Origin: Bacillus oleivorans
GTDB lineage: Bacteria > Bacillota > Bacilli > Bacillales > JC228
NCBI RefSeq assembly: GCF_900207585.1
Contig: NZ_OAOP01000007.1
Location: 62,001-126,000 of the forward strand
Reading direction: 5' to 3'
DNA: 64,000 bases
The notes under the pieces were generated by a model. The model was not told the DNA's origin, did no database searches, and saw only the letters and a list, made by a program, of their open reading frames with translations. The position numbers and the translations under genes were made by a program. Position 1 is the first letter of the stretch. Each line of letters starts with the position of its first letter. Below are positions 18,225 through 28,578 of this stretch, piece by piece.

Positions 18225-20981
18225 ATGGAGTACAAAGATACGTTATTGATGCCAAATACGGAGTTTCCGATGAGAGGAAACCTTCCCAATAGAGAGCCAG
18301 AAATTCAGAAGAAATGGGAAGAAATGGATATTTATAAGATCGTTCAGGAGCGAACAAAGGGTCGTCCAAGATTTGTTTTGCATGATGGACCTCCGTATGC
18401 CAATGGGGATATCCACATGGGGCATGCACTTAACAAAGTGTTAAAGGACTTCATTGTAAGGTATAAATCTATGAGCGGATACGATGCTCCTTATATTCCA
18501 GGCTGGGATACACACGGGCTTCCGATTGAACAGCGGCTGACCAATGACGGTGTTAATCGAAAAGAAATGAGCGTAGCCGAGTTTAGAAAGCTTTGTGACG
18601 AGTATGCAAGAAGTCAAATTAATAACCAGCGTGAACAGTTTAAGCGCCTTGGTGTTCGCGGAAACTGGGAAAATCCTTATATAACCTTGCACCCTGAATA
18701 CGAAGCAAGACAGATCCAGGTTTTTGGCGAGATGGCGAAAAAAGGCTACATTTATAAAGGACTAAAGCCTGTATTTTGGTCCCCATCCAATGAGTCTGCT
18801 CTTGCTGAAGCTGAAATTGAGTACCATGATAAGAGATCACCATCTATTTATGTCGGCTTTAAAGTAGTGGACGGAAAAGGTGTCTTAGAAGAGGGCACAG
18901 AAATTGTAATCTGGACAACTACACCATGGACAATTCCAGCGAACCTTGGCATTGCTGTTCATCCAGAGCTTACTTATGTGGTGGTAAAAGAAAACGAAAA
19001 GCTTTATATAGTAGCGAAGGATTTACTTGAAAGTGTAACAAAAGAAGTAAACTGGGACGCACCAGAAATTGTGAAAGAAATGAAAGGTCAAGACCTCGAA
19101 TACATTCAGTGCCGCCACCCATTTTATGAAAGAAAGTCCCTTGTCATGCTGGGTGAACACGTTACAACTGAATCCGGTACAGGCTGCGTTCATACGGCAC
19201 CTGGACACGGGGAGGATGACTTCTACATCGGTCAAAAGTACGGTCTCGATGTTCTTAGCCCAGTAGATGATAAAGGTAATTTCACTAGTGAGGCTCCTGG
19301 ATTTGAAGGATTATTCTATGATGAGGCAAATAAAGTCATTACTGAAAAATTAAATGAAGTGGGCGCATTATTAAAATTAACATTTATTACGCACTCTTAT
19401 CCGCATGACTGGCGCTCTAAGAAGCCAACCATTTTCCGGGCAACTCCGCAATGGTTTGCGTCGATTGAGCCGATCAGGGAAACGTTATTAAATGAAATTC
19501 AAAATGTAAAATGGGCGACTCAATGGGGAGAAACAAGACTTTATAACATGATCCGCGACAGAGGAGACTGGTGTATTTCCCGTCAGAGAGTATGGGGAGT
19601 TCCAATCCCGGTATTTTATGCGGAGAATGGAGATCCAATCATTACAGATGAAACGATTGAACATGTTTCGAATCTATTTAAAGAGCACGGCTCCAACATT
19701 TGGTTTGAAAAAGATGCGAAGGATTTGCTTCCTGAAGGATTTACACATCCGTCCAGTCCAAACGGCAAGTTTACAAAAGAAACAGACATCATGGACGTTT
19801 GGTTTGATTCAGGTTCTTCTCACTATGCGGTGCTTGCAGCTCGCGAAGATGCTGAGTATCCGGCTGATATTTATTTAGAAGGTTCTGATCAATACCGCGG
19901 CTGGTTTAACTCTAGTTTAATTATCAGTGTAGCAGTTAATGGCCGGGCACCATATAAGTCTGTTCTATCGAATGGATTTACGGTTGATGAAAAGGGAAGA
20001 AAGATGTCCAAATCACTTGGAAACGTGATTGTCCCAGACCAAATTAACAAGCAGTTTGGAGCAGACATTTTACGTCTTTGGGTAGCATCTGTTGATTATA
20101 AATCGGATGTCAAAGTATTTATGGATAACTTTAAACAGGTGTCAGAGGTTTACCGTAAAATTCGCAACACCTTCCGTTTTATGTTAGGAAATCTTGCTGA
20201 TTTTAATCCGGAAAAAGACCGAGTTGCCATTGAAAGCCTGCGCGATGTTGATCAATATATGCTAGTTAGGCTCAATAAACTGATTAAAACGGTGCGCAAT
20301 GCTTACGAAAATTACGAGTATGCAACGATTTACCATGCGGTTAATAACTTCTTTACCCTTGATTTAAGTGCCTTCTATTTAGATTATGGTAAAGATATTT
20401 TATATGTAGAAGGACCAGACAGCCATGATCGGCGTGCGATGCAAACCGTGATTTATGACAGCCTTTTAACGTTAACTAAGCTGATGGCGCCGATTCTTGT
20501 TCATACGACTGATGAAGTATGGTCTTATATCCCAGGAGTTGAGGAAGCAAGTGTTCAGCTAACTGACATGCCTGAGGAACTGGCTATTGAAAACAGTGAA
20601 GGTATTGAACAAAAATGGAGTGCATTCCTTGAAGTAAGAGATGATGTATTAAAAGCTTTAGAAGAAGCTAGAAATGCGAAAATAATCGGTAAATCATTAG
20701 CGGCTCATGTTACCCTATTTGTAACCGATCAAACGAAATCTCTGCTTGATTCGATTCAAGAAGATTTAAAACAATTATTCATTGTTTCTCAAGTTACAGT
20801 AAAAGATGAGAGCGAAGCACCAAATGAAGCGTTAAAATTAGATGTGGCAAGGGTACTTGTAGAAAAAGCAGAAGGAGAAACGTGTGAGCGATGTTGGAAT
20901 GTGACCACTGATGTGGGAGGCGACCACGAGCATCCAACTCTATGTTCTCGCTGTGCAACTGTCGTGAAAGAATATTATTAA
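18225..20981 (+). CDS. ileS: IleS, isoleucyl-tRNA synthetase
   Basis: Class I aminoacyl-tRNA synthetase. The HIGH motif appears as HMGH ([14 protein letters not shown]), the KMSKS motif as KMSKS ([14 protein letters not shown]), and the editing CP1 domain includes [19 protein letters not shown]. The WDTHGLPIE motif and C-terminal zinc ligands (CERCWNV ... CSRCATVV) identify the Bacillus-type enzyme. 918 residues versus 921 in B. subtilis. It is controlled by the T-box leader directly upstream. B. subtilis ylyA, normally next, is missing here. Confidence 0.97.
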   Translation: MEYKDTLLMPNTEFPMRGNLPNREPEIQKKWEEMDIYKIVQERTKGRPRFVLHDGPPYANGDIHMGHALNKVLKDFIVRYKSMSGYDAPYIPGWDTHGLPIEQRLTNDGVNRKEMSVAEFRKLCDEYARSQINNQREQFKRLGVRGNWENPYITLHPEYEARQIQVFGEMAKKGYIYKGLKPVFWSPSNESALAEAEIEYHDKRSPSIYVGFKVVDGKGVLEEGTEIVIWTTTPWTIPANLGIAVHPELTYVVVKENEKLYIVAKDLLESVTKEVNWDAPEIVKEMKGQDLEYIQCRHPFYERKSLVMLGEHVTTESGTGCVHTAPGHGEDDFYIGQKYGLDVLSPVDDKGNFTSEAPGFEGLFYDEANKVITEKLNEVGALLKLTFITHSYPHDWRSKKPTIFRATPQWFASIEPIRETLLNEIQNVKWATQWGETRLYNMIRDRGDWCISRQRVWGVPIPVFYAENGDPIITDETIEHVSNLFKEHGSNIWFEKDAKDLLPEGFTHPSSPNGKFTKETDIMDVWFDSGSSHYAVLAAREDAEYPADIYLEGSDQYRGWFNSSLIISVAVNGRAPYKSVLSNGFTVDEKGRKMSKSLGNVIVPDQINKQFGADILRLWVASVDYKSDVKVFMDNFKQVSEVYRKIRNTFRFMLGNLADFNPEKDRVAIESLRDVDQYMLVRLNKLIKTVRNAYENYEYATIYHAVNNFFTLDLSAFYLDYGKDILYVEGPDSHDRRAMQTVIYDSLLTLTKLMAPILVHTTDEVWSYIPGVEEASVQLTDMPEELAIENSEGIEQKWSAFLEVRDDVLKALEEARNAKIIGKSLAAHVTLFVTDQTKSLLDSIQEDLKQLFIVSQVTVKDESEAPNEALKLDVARVLVEKAEGETCERCWNVTTDVGGDHEHPTLCSRCATVVKEYY

Positions 20982-20988
20982 GTCATAA

Positions 20989-21026
20989 TTGGCTCCCTCC
21001 CTTTCTGAGGGGGCCATTTACTTTTT
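20989..21026 (+). terminator. Terminator after ileS
   Basis: TGGCTCCCTC pairs with GAGGGGGCCA around CCTTTCT, followed by TTTACTTTTT. Confidence 0.7.
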
Positions 21027-21085
21027 CCATAGAATATAAATTATGCTAAAATCTATACATAAAACTTTAATCGGAGGTAAAGTTA

Positions 21086-21586
21086 GTGATCTATTACCTG
21101 CTTGCCGTGCTTATTATATTGTTAGATCAATGGACGAAGTGGATCATTGTCAAACAAATGGAATTGGGCGAAAGTATTCAAGTCATTCAAAACTTCCTTT
21201 ATATAACATCTCACCGGAACCGGGGAGCTGCCTGGGGAATTCTCCAAGGACAAATGTGGTTCTTTTACATCATTACAGTCGTTGTCATTATCGGGATTGT
21301 TTATTACATGCAAAAATGGGCAAAGGGCAAAATAATAGCAAGTGTCGCTCTAGCTCTTATGCTAGGCGGAGCGATTGGCAATTTCATTGATCGTGTGTTT
21401 CGTCAGGAAGTTGTGGATTTTGTTGATGTGTATATTTTTGGCTATGACTTCCCGATCTTTAATATTGCCGATTCAAGCCTGGTAATTGGTGTGATTTTAT
21501 TAATGATTTGGATGGTTATCGAGGAGCGAATGGCTAAAAAGGAGAAATCAATAGATGGAAACGATGGAGTACAACATACAGACTGA
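21086..21586 (+). CDS. lspA: LspA, lipoprotein signal peptidase II
   Basis: Membrane aspartic protease that cleaves signal peptides of diacylated prolipoproteins. Four transmembrane segments are visible, as are both catalytic Asp motifs: [11 protein letters not shown] and [13 protein letters not shown]-terminal LLDQWTKWI is also conserved. GTG at 21086 follows GGAGG. 166 residues, slightly longer than B. subtilis LspA (154) because of a charged tail that overlaps rluD by 32 bases. Confidence 0.96.
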   Translation: MIYYLLAVLIILLDQWTKWIIVKQMELGESIQVIQNFLYITSHRNRGAAWGILQGQMWFFYIITVVVIIGIVYYMQKWAKGKIIASVALALMLGGAIGNFIDRVFRQEVVDFVDVYIFGYDFPIFNIADSSLVIGVILLMIWMVIEERMAKKEKSIDGNDGVQHTD

Positions 21587-22466
21587 TGCGGCAGGGGAGA
21601 GAATTGATAAAGTACTATCTTCTCTAAATGAAGAATGGTCCAGAAGCCAAATACAAAACTGGATTACATCAGGGTCTGTCAAAGTCAATGGGGCTACAGT
21701 GAAGCGTAATTATAAAGTTGCCTCTGGTGATTCGATTTCGATTGAGATACCTGAAGCAGAAGAATTAGACGTCGAACCTGAACCAATGGTTTTAGATATC
21801 TATTATGAAGATACAGATGTTTTAGTAGTAAATAAGCCGCGCGGAATGGTCGTGCACCCTGCCCCTGGACATACACGGGGAACTTTAGTGAACGGGCTGC
21901 TTTATCATTGTAAAGATCTTTCAGGGATTAACGGGGTTTTACGACCTGGCATCGTCCATCGCATTGATATGGATACATCCGGTTTATTAATGGTAGCCAA
22001 AAATGACCTAGCACATGAGAGATTAGTCAAACAGCTGCAAGAGAAAACGGTAACGAGAAAGTATTTGGCCATTGTTCATGGAGTGATTCCCCATGACGTC
22101 GGTACGATTGATGCACCGCTGGGAAGAGATCCAAAAGACCGCCAAAAGATGACAGTCGTCGACAATGGTAAACATGCCGTTACTCATTTTCGGGTTAAAG
22201 AAAGGTTCTCCAACTATACATTTGTAGAGTGTGAGCTAGAAACGGGCAGAACTCACCAAATCCGTGTGCATATGAAGTATATTGGCTATCCGTTAGCAGG
22301 TGATCCGAAATATGGGCCTAAAAAAACGTTAGATATAGACGGACAGGCATTGCATGCACAGGTTCTCGGATTTACTCATCCCCGCAGCGGAGAATACCTT
22401 GAGTTTAGTGCACCCTTACCAGAGGAAATGACGAAACTGCTCGACTATCTCAGAAAAAATGATTGA
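21555..22466 (+). CDS. rluD: RluD-type 23S rRNA pseudouridine synthase (YlyB)
   Basis: RluA-family pseudouridine synthase with an N-terminal S4 domain ([24 protein letters not shown]) and the catalytic motif [16 protein letters not shown] with the essential Asp. [17 protein letters not shown] and [11 protein letters not shown] are typical of RluC/RluD. In B. subtilis this is YlyB. ATG at 21555 has AAGGAG upstream. Its final codons overlap the -35 box of the pyr promoter. Confidence 0.94.
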   Translation: METMEYNIQTDAAGERIDKVLSSLNEEWSRSQIQNWITSGSVKVNGATVKRNYKVASGDSISIEIPEAEELDVEPEPMVLDIYYEDTDVLVVNKPRGMVVHPAPGHTRGTLVNGLLYHCKDLSGINGVLRPGIVHRIDMDTSGLLMVAKNDLAHERLVKQLQEKTVTRKYLAIVHGVIPHDVGTIDAPLGRDPKDRQKMTVVDNGKHAVTHFRVKERFSNYTFVECELETGRTHQIRVHMKYIGYPLAGDPKYGPKKTLDIDGQALHAQVLGFTHPRSGEYLEFSAPLPEEMTKLLDYLRKND

Positions 22467-22491
22467 CAAAATTCGAAGTTCCCGATATGCT
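22463..22491 (+). promoter_or_regulatory. Sigma-A promoter of the pyr operon
   Basis: TTGACA at 22463-22468 and TATGCT at 22486-22491 are 17 bases apart, just upstream of the first PyrR attenuator. A nearby TATAGT at 22495 is a weaker alternative because its spacer would be 26. Confidence 0.7.
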
Positions 22492-22507
22492 TTGTATAGT
22501 GTTTAAG

Positions 22508-22634
22508 ACCTTTAAAGACAGTCCCGTGAGACTGAGAAGGTAACGGAAACGGACAAATTCTGTTCGTCTATCGGCGGATTTTGTACCATAAGTCTATCCA
22601 AACCTCTCACTTTCCCGGAGTGAGAGGTTTTTTC
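22508..22634 (+). promoter_or_regulatory. PyrR attenuator 1 (before pyrR)
   Basis: The PyrR binding hairpin at 22508-22543 has the conserved core AGTCCCGTGAGACT flanked by ACCTTT/AGAAGGT. The terminator AACCTCTCAC/GTGAGAGGTT with a T run is at 22600-22634. UMP-bound PyrR stabilises the first hairpin (anti-antiterminator) and so favours termination. Confidence 0.92.
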
Positions 22635-22659
22635 GTTCCTCTCATATAAAAATCGTTGA

Positions 22660-23217
<558 letters not shown>

Positions 23218-23223
23218 ATAAGG

Positions 23224-23340
23224 TCCCTTTTAAAGTGGTCCTGTGAGGCTGCCAAAGGGAGTACATGGTTTCATGCTAAAATGAAACTGTTTATTGTACC
23301 CTCTTTGTGCCTTGTCAGGTCATAAAGAGGGTATTTTTTT
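23224..23340 (+). promoter_or_regulatory. PyrR attenuator 2 (pyrR-pyrP)
   Basis: The binding hairpin at 23224-23260 pairs TCCCTTT with AAAGGGA around the loop core GGTCCTGTGAGGCT. The terminator TACCCTCTTT/AAAGAGGGTA plus seven T lies at 23297-23340. Confidence 0.9.
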
Positions 23341-23378
23341 GAAACACAAAGATCACTAATCAAAAAGGGGAAAAAACA

Positions 23379-24683
23379 ATGAATAAGCGTAATCCAAATG
23401 CAGTACTAGACGTAAAAGAAGTTCCCAAGTGGAATCAATGGATTATATTAAGTATTCAGCACTTATTTGCAATGTTTGGCGCAACGATTTTAGTACCGAT
23501 GCTAGTAGGACTAGAGCCAGCTGTAGCACTCCTGTCTAGTGGATTAGGTACACTTGCTTATTTAATCATTACAAGAGGACAAATTCCAGCATACTTAGGT
23601 TCGTCCTTTGCGTTTATTGTTCCGATTATAACGGCAAAAGAATTAGATGGACCAGAATCGGTGATGATAGGATGTTTTGTAGCTGGTTTAGTATACGGAA
23701 TTGTCGCGTTATTACTTAAAGCATTAGGGACAGGCTGGTTATTCACGGTTCTACCGCCGGTCGTAGTGGGTCCGATCATTATGGTCATTGGTCTTAGCTT
23801 AGCGCCTACTGCTGTTGATATGGCGATGTATCAAACGGTGGATAATGAAAAATTTTACAGTTTAGAATCTGTTGTCGTTGCACTCATAACATTAACTGTT
23901 ACAATCATAGCTTCAATCTTTTTGAAAGGCTTTTTAAAACTAATTCCAGTTTTGATCGGAGTTGTTTGCGGATACGTAGTCGCATACTTCTTTGGTTTAG
24001 TGAATCTCGAGCCTGTTAAAGAGGCAGATTGGCTTGCCTTGCCAAATCTATTGGTTCCTTATGTAACGTATACACCTGATTTTTCATGGACAGTGGTTTG
24101 GCTTATTGCACCTGTTGCATTTGTAACCTTAGCGGAGCATACAGGTCACCAAATGGTGTTAAGTAAAGTAATCGATCGAAACTTAATTCAAAAGCCGGGT
24201 CTGCACAGATCGGTATTTGGTGATGGAATTGCAACGATGATCGGCAGTGCAATCGGCGGTCCGCCATTAACAACTTATGGGGAAAACATTGGTGTATTAG
24301 CGATAACACGTGTATTTAGTGTATTTGTAATCGGAGGAGCAGCGGTAGCCGCAATCCTGTTTTCCACAATCGGTAAGGTATCAGCCCTTATTTCTTCGAT
24401 TCCTACAGCAGTAATGGGCGGTGTTTCAATCCTCTTGTTTGGTATTATCGCATCAAGCGGTCTTAGAATGCTAATTGAGAATAAGGTTGATTTTTCACAA
24501 CAAAGAAATTTGATTATTGCATCTGTCATCTTAGTCATTGGAATCGGCGGAGCTTTTATCCAAATCGGTGACTTTACCCTTTCCGGAATGGCGTTAGCTA
24601 CGCTTGCTGGGATTCTGCTTAACTTAATCCTTCCAGGAAGAACGAAAGTAGATCCTGAAGAAATGTTTCAAACAGAAAATTAA
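23379..24683 (+). CDS. pyrP: PyrP, uracil permease
   Basis: NCS2/UraA-family uracil:proton symporter in the plasma membrane with about 12-14 hydrophobic segments. Family marks are QHLFAMFGATILVP near the N-terminus, AYLGSSFAFI, FVTLAEHTGHQMVL and GGPPLTTYGENIGVLAITRVFS (shown in part). 434 residues, equal to the B. subtilis protein within one. It supplies uracil for salvage and is repressed by the attenuator directly upstream. Confidence 0.96.
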   Translation: MNKRNPNAVLDVKEVPKWNQWIILSIQHLFAMFGATILVPMLVGLEPAVALLSSGLGTLAYLIITRGQIPAYLGSSFAFIVPIITAKELDGPESVMIGCFVAGLVYGIVALLLKALGTGWLFTVLPPVVVGPIIMVIGLSLAPTAVDMAMYQTVDNEKFYSLESVVVALITLTVTIIASIFLKGFLKLIPVLIGVVCGYVVAYFFGLVNLEPVKEADWLALPNLLVPYVTYTPDFSWTVVWLIAPVAFVTLAEHTGHQMVLSKVIDRNLIQKPGLHRSVFGDGIATMIGSAIGGPPLTTYGENIGVLAITRVFSVFVIGGAAVAAILFSTIGKVSALISSIPTAVMGGVSILLFGIIASSGLRMLIENKVDFSQQRNLIIASVILVIGIGGAFIQIGDFTLSGMALATLAGILLNLILPGRTKVDPEEMFQTEN

Positions 24684-24691
24684 TAAAGATA

Positions 24692-24813
24692 TACCTTTTA
24701 ATAGTAGTCCCGAGAGGCTGCAAAAGGTGTCATTTAGGAGAAAGGGAGATGCACGATCTCTTGCTCTCCCATGCTTTCACGCACCTTGAGTCTCTCTCAA
24801 GGTGCTTTTTTTA
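24692..24813 (+). promoter_or_regulatory. PyrR attenuator 3 (pyrP-pyrB)
   Basis: PyrR binding hairpin at 24692-24729 (TACCTTTT ... AGTCCCGAGAGGCT ... AAAAGGTG) and terminator GCACCTTGAG/CTCAAGGTGC plus seven T at 24781-24812. The repeat array begins about 35 bases later. Confidence 0.9.
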
Positions 24814-24846
24814 TAGTGAGGGTCGAGCCCGAAAAGCTTTACCTCC

Positions 24847-25185
24847 CGCCCAATATTCCGGAAACCCGCCCAAAAAATTATCCGGGCCGCCCAAAAAAGC
24901 GGGAAACCCGCCCAAAAAATTAACCGGGCCGCCCAAAAAAACGGGAAACCCGCCCAAAAAATTATCCAGGCGCCCAATAATCGGGAAACCCGCCCAAAAA
25001 ATTATCCAGGCGCCCAATAATCGGGAAACCCGCCCAATAAATTAACCGGGCCGCCCAAAAAAACGGGAAATCCGCCCAAAAAAATTATCCAGGCGCCCAA
25101 TAATCGGGAAACCCGCCAAAAAAATTATCCGGGCCGCCCAAAAAAACGGGAAACCCGCCCAATAAATTAGCCATTCGTCCAAACG
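24847..25185 (+). repeat. Array of 17 CGCCCAAA words at 20-21 bp spacing, inside the pyr operon
   Basis: CGCCCA or a close variant starts at 24847, 24867, 24888, 24909, 24930, 24951, 24971, 24991, 25011, 25031, 25052, 25073, 25094, 25114, 25135, 25156 and 25176; every interval is 20 or 21. Two alternating spacer types give a higher-order unit of about 41 bases: CGGGAAAC (a small CGGG/CCCG hairpin) and AATTATCCGGGC or AATTATCCAGG. The array fills the 537-bp pyrP-pyrB gap after attenuator 3 and ends 35 bases before pyrB, so it is transcribed as pyrB leader. Mixed 20/21 spacing breaks any reading frame. Confidence 0.88.
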
Positions 25186-25220
25186 TCAAATCTAAATCTT
25201 ACCGTGGAGGCTGAAAAAGA

Positions 25221-26153
25221 ATGAAGCATTATGTATCGATGGAAGACTTTCATGCTGGGGAAATTCAAAGCGTTCTTTCATTAGCAAAGGAATATGAAAA
25301 ACACAAGATTCCTATGCAAAATAAAGAGATATTTGCTGCTAATCTATTCTATGAACCTAGTACCCGCACAAAATCTAGCTTTGAAGTAGCAGAAAGAAGG
25401 CTTGGGCTAAGCGTCATCCCATTTGAAGTGAATCATTCTAGTGTTCAAAAAGGGGAGACTCTTTATGACACGGTAAAAACATTCGAAGCAATCGGCTGTA
25501 ATCTCTTGGTCATTCGCCACCCTGAAACTGATTATTACAAAGATTTAATTCCTTCCCTTAACATACCGCTAATTAATGGCGGAGACGGAAGCGGGCAGCA
25601 TCCATCGCAATGCCTGCTCGATCTTTACACAATCCAAAAGGAATTTGGCAGCTTTAAAGGAATAAAGGTTTTAATTGCAGGTGACCTGAAGCATAGCCGT
25701 GTAGCTAGATCCAATGCGCGTGCCCTTTCCATGCTTGGGGCAAAAGTATTCTTTTACAGCCCTGCAGAATGGGTCGATGAGGAGCTTTTGCAGTGGGGCA
25801 GCTTCTGCCAAATAGATGACATCCTGCCAATTGTCGATGTAGCGATGATGCTGCGCGTACAATTAGAACGCCACACAGAAACTGGACATATCGATGATTA
25901 CCACCAACAATATGGGCTGACCTTAGAACGGGCGAAAAGAATGAAATCTGGAAGTATTATTATGCATCCTGCTCCTGTGAATAGAGATGTAGAGATAGCA
26001 GGTCCATTAGTTGAATCGCCGCAATCTAGAATCTTTGAGCAAATGAGAAATGGCGTATTTGTAAGAATGGCCATGATTGACTCACTACTACAAAAATGGG
26101 GGATTGGAACAAATGAAAACACTGCTAAAGAACGTACAATGGTTGGATGGTAA
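25221..26153 (+). CDS. pyrB: PyrB, aspartate carbamoyltransferase catalytic chain
   Basis: Condenses carbamoyl phosphate and aspartate in the second step of UMP synthesis. The carbamoyl phosphate loop [13 protein letters not shown] is intact, as are [19 protein letters not shown] and the [11 protein letters not shown] region. No regulatory PyrI subunit gene is present, as in Bacillus. ATG at 25221 follows GTGGAGG. 310 residues; the last 41 bases overlap pyrC. Confidence 0.97.
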   Translation: MKHYVSMEDFHAGEIQSVLSLAKEYEKHKIPMQNKEIFAANLFYEPSTRTKSSFEVAERRLGLSVIPFEVNHSSVQKGETLYDTVKTFEAIGCNLLVIRHPETDYYKDLIPSLNIPLINGGDGSGQHPSQCLLDLYTIQKEFGSFKGIKVLIAGDLKHSRVARSNARALSMLGAKVFFYSPAEWVDEELLQWGSFCQIDDILPIVDVAMMLRVQLERHTETGHIDDYHQQYGLTLERAKRMKSGSIIMHPAPVNRDVEIAGPLVESPQSRIFEQMRNGVFVRMAMIDSLLQKWGIGTNENTAKERTMVGW

Positions 26154-27396
26154 CAAAAAAGTTGCCGGAGATGTATTCATTGAGGATAACAAAGTGGCAG
26201 CAATGGGTCAGAATTTAGCTGAAACAGTGGATAAAGTTATTGAGGGAGCCAACCGCTTCGTTTTTCCCGGCTTTGTCGATTTGCATGTCCACCTTCGTGA
26301 GCCAGGCGGCGAGCATAAAGAAACCATTGAAACAGGGACAATGGCTGCAGCACGCGGAGGGTTTACAACGATTGCGCCAATGCCTAATACAAAACCTGTT
26401 CCTGATTCTAAGGAAAATATGGAGAGACTGTTCGAGCTAATTGAGGAAAAGGCAACGGTGAGAGTGCTTCCTTATGCTTCTATTACTGCTGCACAAAAAG
26501 GGGAAGAGCTTGTTGATTTTAAAGCCCTCAATTATGATCAAGTGCTTGGCTTTACCGATGATGGAGTTGGGGTACAACAGGCGGGAATGATGTTTGAAGC
26601 CATGAAACAGGCTGCCGAAATTGAAAAGCCGATTATCGCTCACTGTGAAGAAAATACCCTGATTTACGGCGGTTCTTTTCATGACGGCAAGAAAGCACAA
26701 GCACTTGGAGTAAACGGGATTCCTTCGATTTGTGAAGCTGTTCATATTGCCCGTGATGCCCTTTTAGCAGAAGCGGCCAATTGTCACTATCATGTTTGCC
26801 ACGTAAGTACAAAAGAATCGGTTCGCGTTATCCGAGATGCGAAAAAAGCAGGAATCCGGGTGACAGCAGAAGTCACACCGCATCATCTCCTCTTATCTGA
26901 AGACGATATTAAAGAACCTTTAACTACTTATAAAATGAATCCTCCCCTGCGGGCAAAAGAAGACAGAGATGCTTTAATTGCAGGCTTACTTGATGGAACG
27001 ATTGATTTTATTGCAACTGATCATGCACCACATACGCAAGAGGAAAAAGCAAAAGACTTAGCACAGGCACCATTTGGAATCGTCGGCTTAGAAACAGCTT
27101 TTCCGCTTTTGTACACACACTTTGTCGAAAAAGGTGTTTTTACTTTAAAACAATTGGTTGATTGGCTAACGGTTCGTCCATCTGAGGCTTTCAGTCTCCC
27201 ATATGGCCGATTACAAGTTGGGGAACTAGCAGACCTAGTTTTAGTAGATGTAAAGGAAGAAAAAGCGATTGATGTTGAAACATTTTTATCAAAAGGTAAA
27301 AATACTCCGTTCGATGGCTGGATTTGTAAAGGCTGGCCAGTGATGACATTTGTGAACGGAACTTTGGTTTACAGCGCAGAGGAGGTTACGGAATGA
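26113..27396 (+). CDS. pyrC: PyrC, dihydroorotase (class I)
   Basis: Zinc amidohydrolase that cyclises carbamoyl aspartate to dihydroorotate. Metal ligands are visible in [15 protein letters not shown], in AHCEE and HHLLLSEDD, and in ATDHAPHT. The ATG at 26113, inside the end of pyrB, gives 427 residues and the usual N-terminus ([11 protein letters not shown]); a longer reading from 26077 would lie wholly within pyrB. It overlaps pyrAA by 4 bases. Confidence 0.96.
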   Translation: MKTLLKNVQWLDGNKKVAGDVFIEDNKVAAMGQNLAETVDKVIEGANRFVFPGFVDLHVHLREPGGEHKETIETGTMAAARGGFTTIAPMPNTKPVPDSKENMERLFELIEEKATVRVLPYASITAAQKGEELVDFKALNYDQVLGFTDDGVGVQQAGMMFEAMKQAAEIEKPIIAHCEENTLIYGGSFHDGKKAQALGVNGIPSICEAVHIARDALLAEAANCHYHVCHVSTKESVRVIRDAKKAGIRVTAEVTPHHLLLSEDDIKEPLTTYKMNPPLRAKEDRDALIAGLLDGTIDFIATDHAPHTQEEKAKDLAQAPFGIVGLETAFPLLYTHFVEKGVFTLKQLVDWLTVRPSEAFSLPYGRLQVGELADLVLVDVKEEKAIDVETFLSKGKNTPFDGWICKGWPVMTFVNGTLVYSAEEVTE

Positions 27397-28481
27397 AAAA
27401 GAAACTTGTTTTAGAAAATGGGATTGTCATGCACGGAGAAGGCTTTGGCTATGAATCAGAGTCATATGGAGAAGTGGTATTTCAGACAGGAATGACTGGA
27501 TATCAAGAGGTGCTGACGGATCCATCCTACTGTGGACAAATCGTGGTGATGACGTATCCGCTCATTGGAAATTACGGGATCAACCGTGATGATATGGAAT
27601 CCTTTAAGCCTCATATTCAGGCGCTAATCGTAAAAGAAAACTGTGACCTCCCTTCACATTGGAAGCAAAAATGGTCGATTGATGAATATCTTAAGCTTCA
27701 CCAGATCCCGGGATTAAGCGGAATTGATACTAGAATGTTAACTCGAATTATTCGTGAGCATGGTTCATTGAAAGCAGCGATTGTTAATGCAGATGCGGAT
27801 GAGAAAGCAATATTAGAAAGCTTAAAAACGAGACATTGGCCAACTGATCAGGTTGCACAAGTGTCAACAAGAACGCCTTACCCAAGTCCGGGAAAAGGAA
27901 AGCGGGTCGTAGTCGTAGACTTTGGGATGAAGCATAATATTCTGAGTGAATTAAATGAAAGGGATGCCAATGTTTTGGTCGTGCCCCATACCATTACAAG
28001 CGCTGAAATATTGCAGTTAATGCCGGATGGTGTTGTCCTTTCTAACGGACCTGGGGATCCTGTCGATGTCCCGCATGCCATTGCCATGATCCAAGGGATA
28101 TTAGGGAAGATTCCTGTATTTGGAATTTGTTTAGGTCACCAACTGTTAGCCCTCGCAAGCGGAGCTAACACGTATAAACTAAAATTCGGTCACAGAGGTG
28201 CAAATCACCCTGTTAAAGATTTGCGTCATGACAAAGTCTATATCACATCACAAAACCATGGATATGCGGTCGATTTAGACTCACTAGAAAATACGGATTT
28301 AGAACTGACCCATATTGCTGTGAACGATGGAACGGTTGAAGGTGTCCGTCATAAAATCTATCCTGCTTTTTCGGTTCAATACCATCCAGAGTCTTCTCCG
28401 GGTCCTGATGATTCCAGATATCTGTTTGATGAATTTATGGAGCTCATAGAGATGACTCATACCGGAAGGATTTTGGCATAA
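27393..28481 (+). CDS. pyrAA: PyrAA (CarA), carbamoyl phosphate synthetase small subunit
   Basis: Glutamine amidotransferase subunit that supplies ammonia to PyrAB. The class I triad is visible: nucleophile Cys in [13 protein letters not shown], and His/Glu in [14 protein letters not shown]. The N-terminal CarA-specific domain has [16 protein letters not shown]. 362 residues. ATG at 27393 overlaps the pyrC stop (ATGA). A 97-bp spacer without a visible hairpin follows. Confidence 0.97.
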   Translation: MKKKLVLENGIVMHGEGFGYESESYGEVVFQTGMTGYQEVLTDPSYCGQIVVMTYPLIGNYGINRDDMESFKPHIQALIVKENCDLPSHWKQKWSIDEYLKLHQIPGLSGIDTRMLTRIIREHGSLKAAIVNADADEKAILESLKTRHWPTDQVAQVSTRTPYPSPGKGKRVVVVDFGMKHNILSELNERDANVLVVPHTITSAEILQLMPDGVVLSNGPGDPVDVPHAIAMIQGILGKIPVFGICLGHQLLALASGANTYKLKFGHRGANHPVKDLRHDKVYITSQNHGYAVDLDSLENTDLELTHIAVNDGTVEGVRHKIYPAFSVQYHPESSPGPDDSRYLFDEFMELIEMTHTGRILA

Positions 28482-28578
28482 GAATCAAGTAGAATTTGAG
28501 ACTAATCTGGCTAAAGACAAATAACCCGCAGACTAAAACAACACACAATTCGCTTTTTAACTGAAAGGAGCTTTTCAT

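Noticed and set aside
21043-21390. Open frame overlapping lspA on the same strand
   Set aside because: Out of frame with a clear LspA and without recognisable domains.
24749-25045. Open frame through the pyr array giving a Pro-Pro-Lys-Lys repeat peptide, with Trp/Phe-rich frames on the other strand
   Set aside because: The repeat interval alternates between 20 and 21, so no frame keeps the pattern; there is no ribosome site, and the frames are a by-product of low complexity.
24847-25185. CRISPR array
   Set aside because: The repeating unit is about 20 bases with no constant long repeat and no unique 30-base spacers; no cas gene is in the window.
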